Source: a virus
DNA: 21,277 bases
Reading direction: 5' to 3' (one strand)
IMG/VR virus record: IMGVR_UViG_3300037200_000335
Location: 1 to 21,277 of that record
The notes below the pieces were generated by a model that was not told where the DNA came from, searched no databases, and was given only the letters and a program-made list of their open reading frames with translations. This document shows positions 19,769 to 21,277 of the stretch, in pieces (position 1 is the stretch's first letter; each line of letters opens with the position of its first letter). Made by a program: the position numbers and the translations under genes.

Positions 19769-20110
19769 ATGCTCATCCTAAACCTCCCCCGCCCGCTCGT
19801 GTTGAAATTCAGCGGCGCGTTTTTCGCGCTGGACCGCGTTCCCCATCCGACGACGCGGGACAAGGAGACCGGTGACGCCGTTATCGTCGACAATCCCCTC
19901 AAAAGATTTTCCGGTCAGGAAATGCACCTGCACCAGGGCATCAATACGGTGGTGGACGAACTGCGATTCGACCCGCGCATCCAGCGGTTTATCGTCGATC
20001 CGCAATCGGCGGAAGCGCAGCCGATGGCGCCGAGCCCGCCGAAGATTCCTACCGAATCGGTGGCGCAACCGGCGGTAGCGGTGGCGCAGCAAAAGGCAAA
20101 TACTAAGTAA
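19769..20110 (+). CDS. Small protein related to the collagen-tailed gene downstream
   Basis: The 113-residue protein starts MLILNLPRPLVLKFSGAFFA and shares its N-terminal 65 residues with the next gene: the series LPR, F-x-G, GQ-(E/I)-MHL, (H/K)-x-G-x-N-x-V-x-DE and F-(I/V)-VD recurs at matching places. The C-terminal part is Pro and Ala-rich and probably disordered. Neither protein matched a known family. AGGAG at 19753-19757 overlaps the pyrF stop, about eleven bases before the ATG. The pair arose by duplication, and its position in the operon suggests a minor structural role. Confidence 0.6.
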   Translation: MLILNLPRPLVLKFSGAFFALDRVPHPTTRDKETGDAVIVDNPLKRFSGQEMHLHQGINTVVDELRFDPRIQRFIVDPQSAEAQPMAPSPPKIPTESVAQPAVAVAQQKANTK

Positions 20111-20145
20111 AGCCGTCGTTCCTCACTCCGTTTTGGAGCTAACCG

Positions 20146-20733
20146 ATGATCCTTCTCAAACTCCCCCGCGACATCACGGTCAGTTTTACCGGGGCCGGCG
20201 TTCTGGCGCATAACGCGATGCGCGCGCTCAGCGGCCAGATCATGCACCTCAAGGAAGGTTTTAATCGGGTCGCGGACGAGGTGGCGCAGCATCCGATGCT
20301 GCGTCCGTTCGTGGTGGACGACAGCGCGTTGCCGGAACCGGTCGAGGAGAAGACCGTAATCGAAACGGCGGTACACGAGCCCGAGCTGGAACCGCCGACG
20401 TCGGTAGCGAGTCTGATGGCGACGTCGAACGAGCCCGACGCCGATGCCAAAGCCGTGGAGCGAGCTAAGATGGCGTCCGCGGACGCCGAAGCCGCCCGCC
20501 GTGCGGCAGTTGGCGCGCAAAGCGGGGCGACTGGAACTATCGGCCCGACCGGCGCCACGGGAATGACAGCCGGTCCGACCGGTACGACCGGAATGACCGG
20601 CGCCACGGGAATGACCGGCGCCACGGGAATGACCGGTACGACCGGAATGACCGGCGCCACGGGAATGACCGGTACGACCGGTTCGACCGGAATGACCGGG
20701 ACTACCGGTTCGACCGGCCCGAGCAACGCGTAA
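20146..20733 (+). CDS. Collagen-like repeat protein sharing a domain with its neighbour
   Basis: The 195-residue protein begins [20 protein letters not shown], a domain of about 65 residues shared with the 19769 gene. A charged, probably helical linker follows ([20 protein letters not shown]), then a collagen-like tail of Gly-X-Thr triplets from about residue 126 ([15 protein letters not shown] and onward) to the end (GSTGPSNA). Gly-X-Y tails form trimeric stalks in phage fibres and surface proteins, with Thr and Met here in place of Pro. GGAG lies seven bases before the ATG. A trimeric head or tail fibre is plausible but not shown. Confidence 0.7.
   Translation: MILLKLPRDITVSFTGAGVLAHNAMRALSGQIMHLKEGFNRVADEVAQHPMLRPFVVDDSALPEPVEEKTVIETAVHEPELEPPTSVASLMATSNEPDADAKAVERAKMASADAEAARRAAVGAQSGATGTIGPTGATGMTAGPTGTTGMTGATGMTGATGMTGTTGMTGATGMTGTTGSTGMTGTTGSTGPSNA
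20524..20727 (+). repeat. Collagen-type DNA repeat
   Basis: Nine-base-based units coding for [12 protein letters not shown] and GSTG follow one another, with near-identical blocks such as GGAATGACCGGCGCCACG repeated several times. Such tracts change length easily by slippage and recombination, so copy number may differ between related phages or be misassembled. Confidence 0.7.
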
Positions 20734-20737
20734 TTCG

Positions 20738-21277
20738 ATGCCCCTGACCCCCGCCAAACCCGGTACGCCCGGTTTCAGCCGTAACGTTTCGGAAATGGTT
20801 AAAGCCGGTCACCCACGGAAACAAGCGGTGGCTGCGGCTTTTCGCGAATCGAAGAGCGCCGACGCGGAGAGCGTCCGCATTGCCCCGCGCCCAGCTTCGG
20901 TTCGCGTATTGGGCGGCGCCAGCGATCCGAAAGAACAAACGCTGCAGCCCGTTACCGCGTACCGCCCGAGCGAGTATCGTCAGGCCGCCGGCCAACCGTG
21001 GGGAGTACCGCCTAACCCTGCGGCCGAACCGGGATACGCTCCGATCGTCAGTAAGACCCCACACGAGGCGCAGTCAAGCCACCCCGCGCCGCCGTTTCCC
21101 GGCGAGCCGCTACTACGGGTCGCGAGCGCGGCGGGTAACGACCGTCGCACGGTTCCCGTGTTGGGCGCGAGCGACGCCGATACCGGTAGCGTGCTTCCCG
21201 ATTCGATGACCGGCGGATATAAACCGCCGCCGGAAACTCATGCGTCCGGTAATATCTTACCGGATAGCATGGTCACG
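20738..21277 (+). CDS. Phage protein of unknown function, cut by the window edge
   Basis: At least 180 residues are open to the right edge. The N-terminus, FSRNVSEMVKAGHPRKQAVA followed by AAFRES, matches a short motif found in several phage head-module proteins (a typical form is IKTEVAAGKPQKQAVAIAL). The remainder is Pro, Ala and Ser-rich and low in predicted structure, with two related segments near the end, GSVLPDSMTGG and GNILPDSMV, hinting at an internal repeat. The ATG at 20738 lies five bases after the preceding stop, so translation is likely coupled. The C-terminal part is outside the window. Confidence 0.55.
   Translation, partial: MPLTPAKPGTPGFSRNVSEMVKAGHPRKQAVAAAFRESKSADAESVRIAPRPASVRVLGGASDPKEQTLQPVTAYRPSEYRQAAGQPWGVPPNPAAEPGYAPIVSKTPHEAQSSHPAPPFPGEPLLRVASAAGNDRRTVPVLGASDADTGSVLPDSMTGGYKPPPETHASGNILPDSMVT

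Noticed and set aside
20139-20726. Minus-strand frame with Pro-Val repeats opposite the collagen-like tail
   Set aside because: The repeats are the mirror of the Gly-X-Thr codons on the plus strand.

Overview
The window is the left part of a tailed double-stranded DNA phage (or prophage) genome. It holds a packaging and head module in the usual order: terminase small subunit, terminase large subunit, DUF1073-type portal, SPP1 gp7/Mu F-like head protein, DUF2213 protease-scaffold, cement protein and DUF2184 major capsid protein. The last gene runs off the right edge. Early small genes, the integrase tail and general composition resemble phages of Alphaproteobacteria. That host guess is an inference. 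No rRNA, tRNA, CRISPR array or intact transposon was seen.

Layout. Bases 1-597 hold no convincing gene. They carry an AT-rich iteron array whose TACTCTGTTT boxes are spaced 43, 21, 42 and 43 bp apart, and many C-rich/G-rich GTTACCCC repeats in both orientations. At 598-2098 lie a NusG-like factor, a very AT-rich membrane-protein gene bracketed by two copies of a ~60-bp promoter-containing repeat, and a second small membrane protein. At 2100-4600 lie a broken integrase tail, small ATGA-coupled genes (one apparently frameshifted) and an orphan DNA methyltransferase. Bases 4598-5169 are nearly empty apart from a strong hairpin and a possible gene remnant on the minus strand.

From 5170 to the right edge is the rightward structural operon. 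It is interrupted by two small minus-strand genes (7537-7836 and 10541-10756). The first has its own promoter and an operator-like palindrome. The portal carries a C-terminal inorganic-pyrophosphatase-like domain. The DUF2213 gene has a strong internal ribosome binding site, probably giving a nested scaffold protein.

The most unusual feature is at 11718-15467. Four consecutive proteins with virion- or fibre-like mature domains each begin with a classical Sec signal peptide, and each has an even number of cysteines after it. They sit inside the cytoplasmic head-assembly operon, between the gp7-like and DUF2213 genes. A second oddity is a complete, lower-GC pyrF (orotidine 5'-phosphate decarboxylase) directly after the major capsid gene. 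It is followed by two related small proteins, one with a collagen-like tail.
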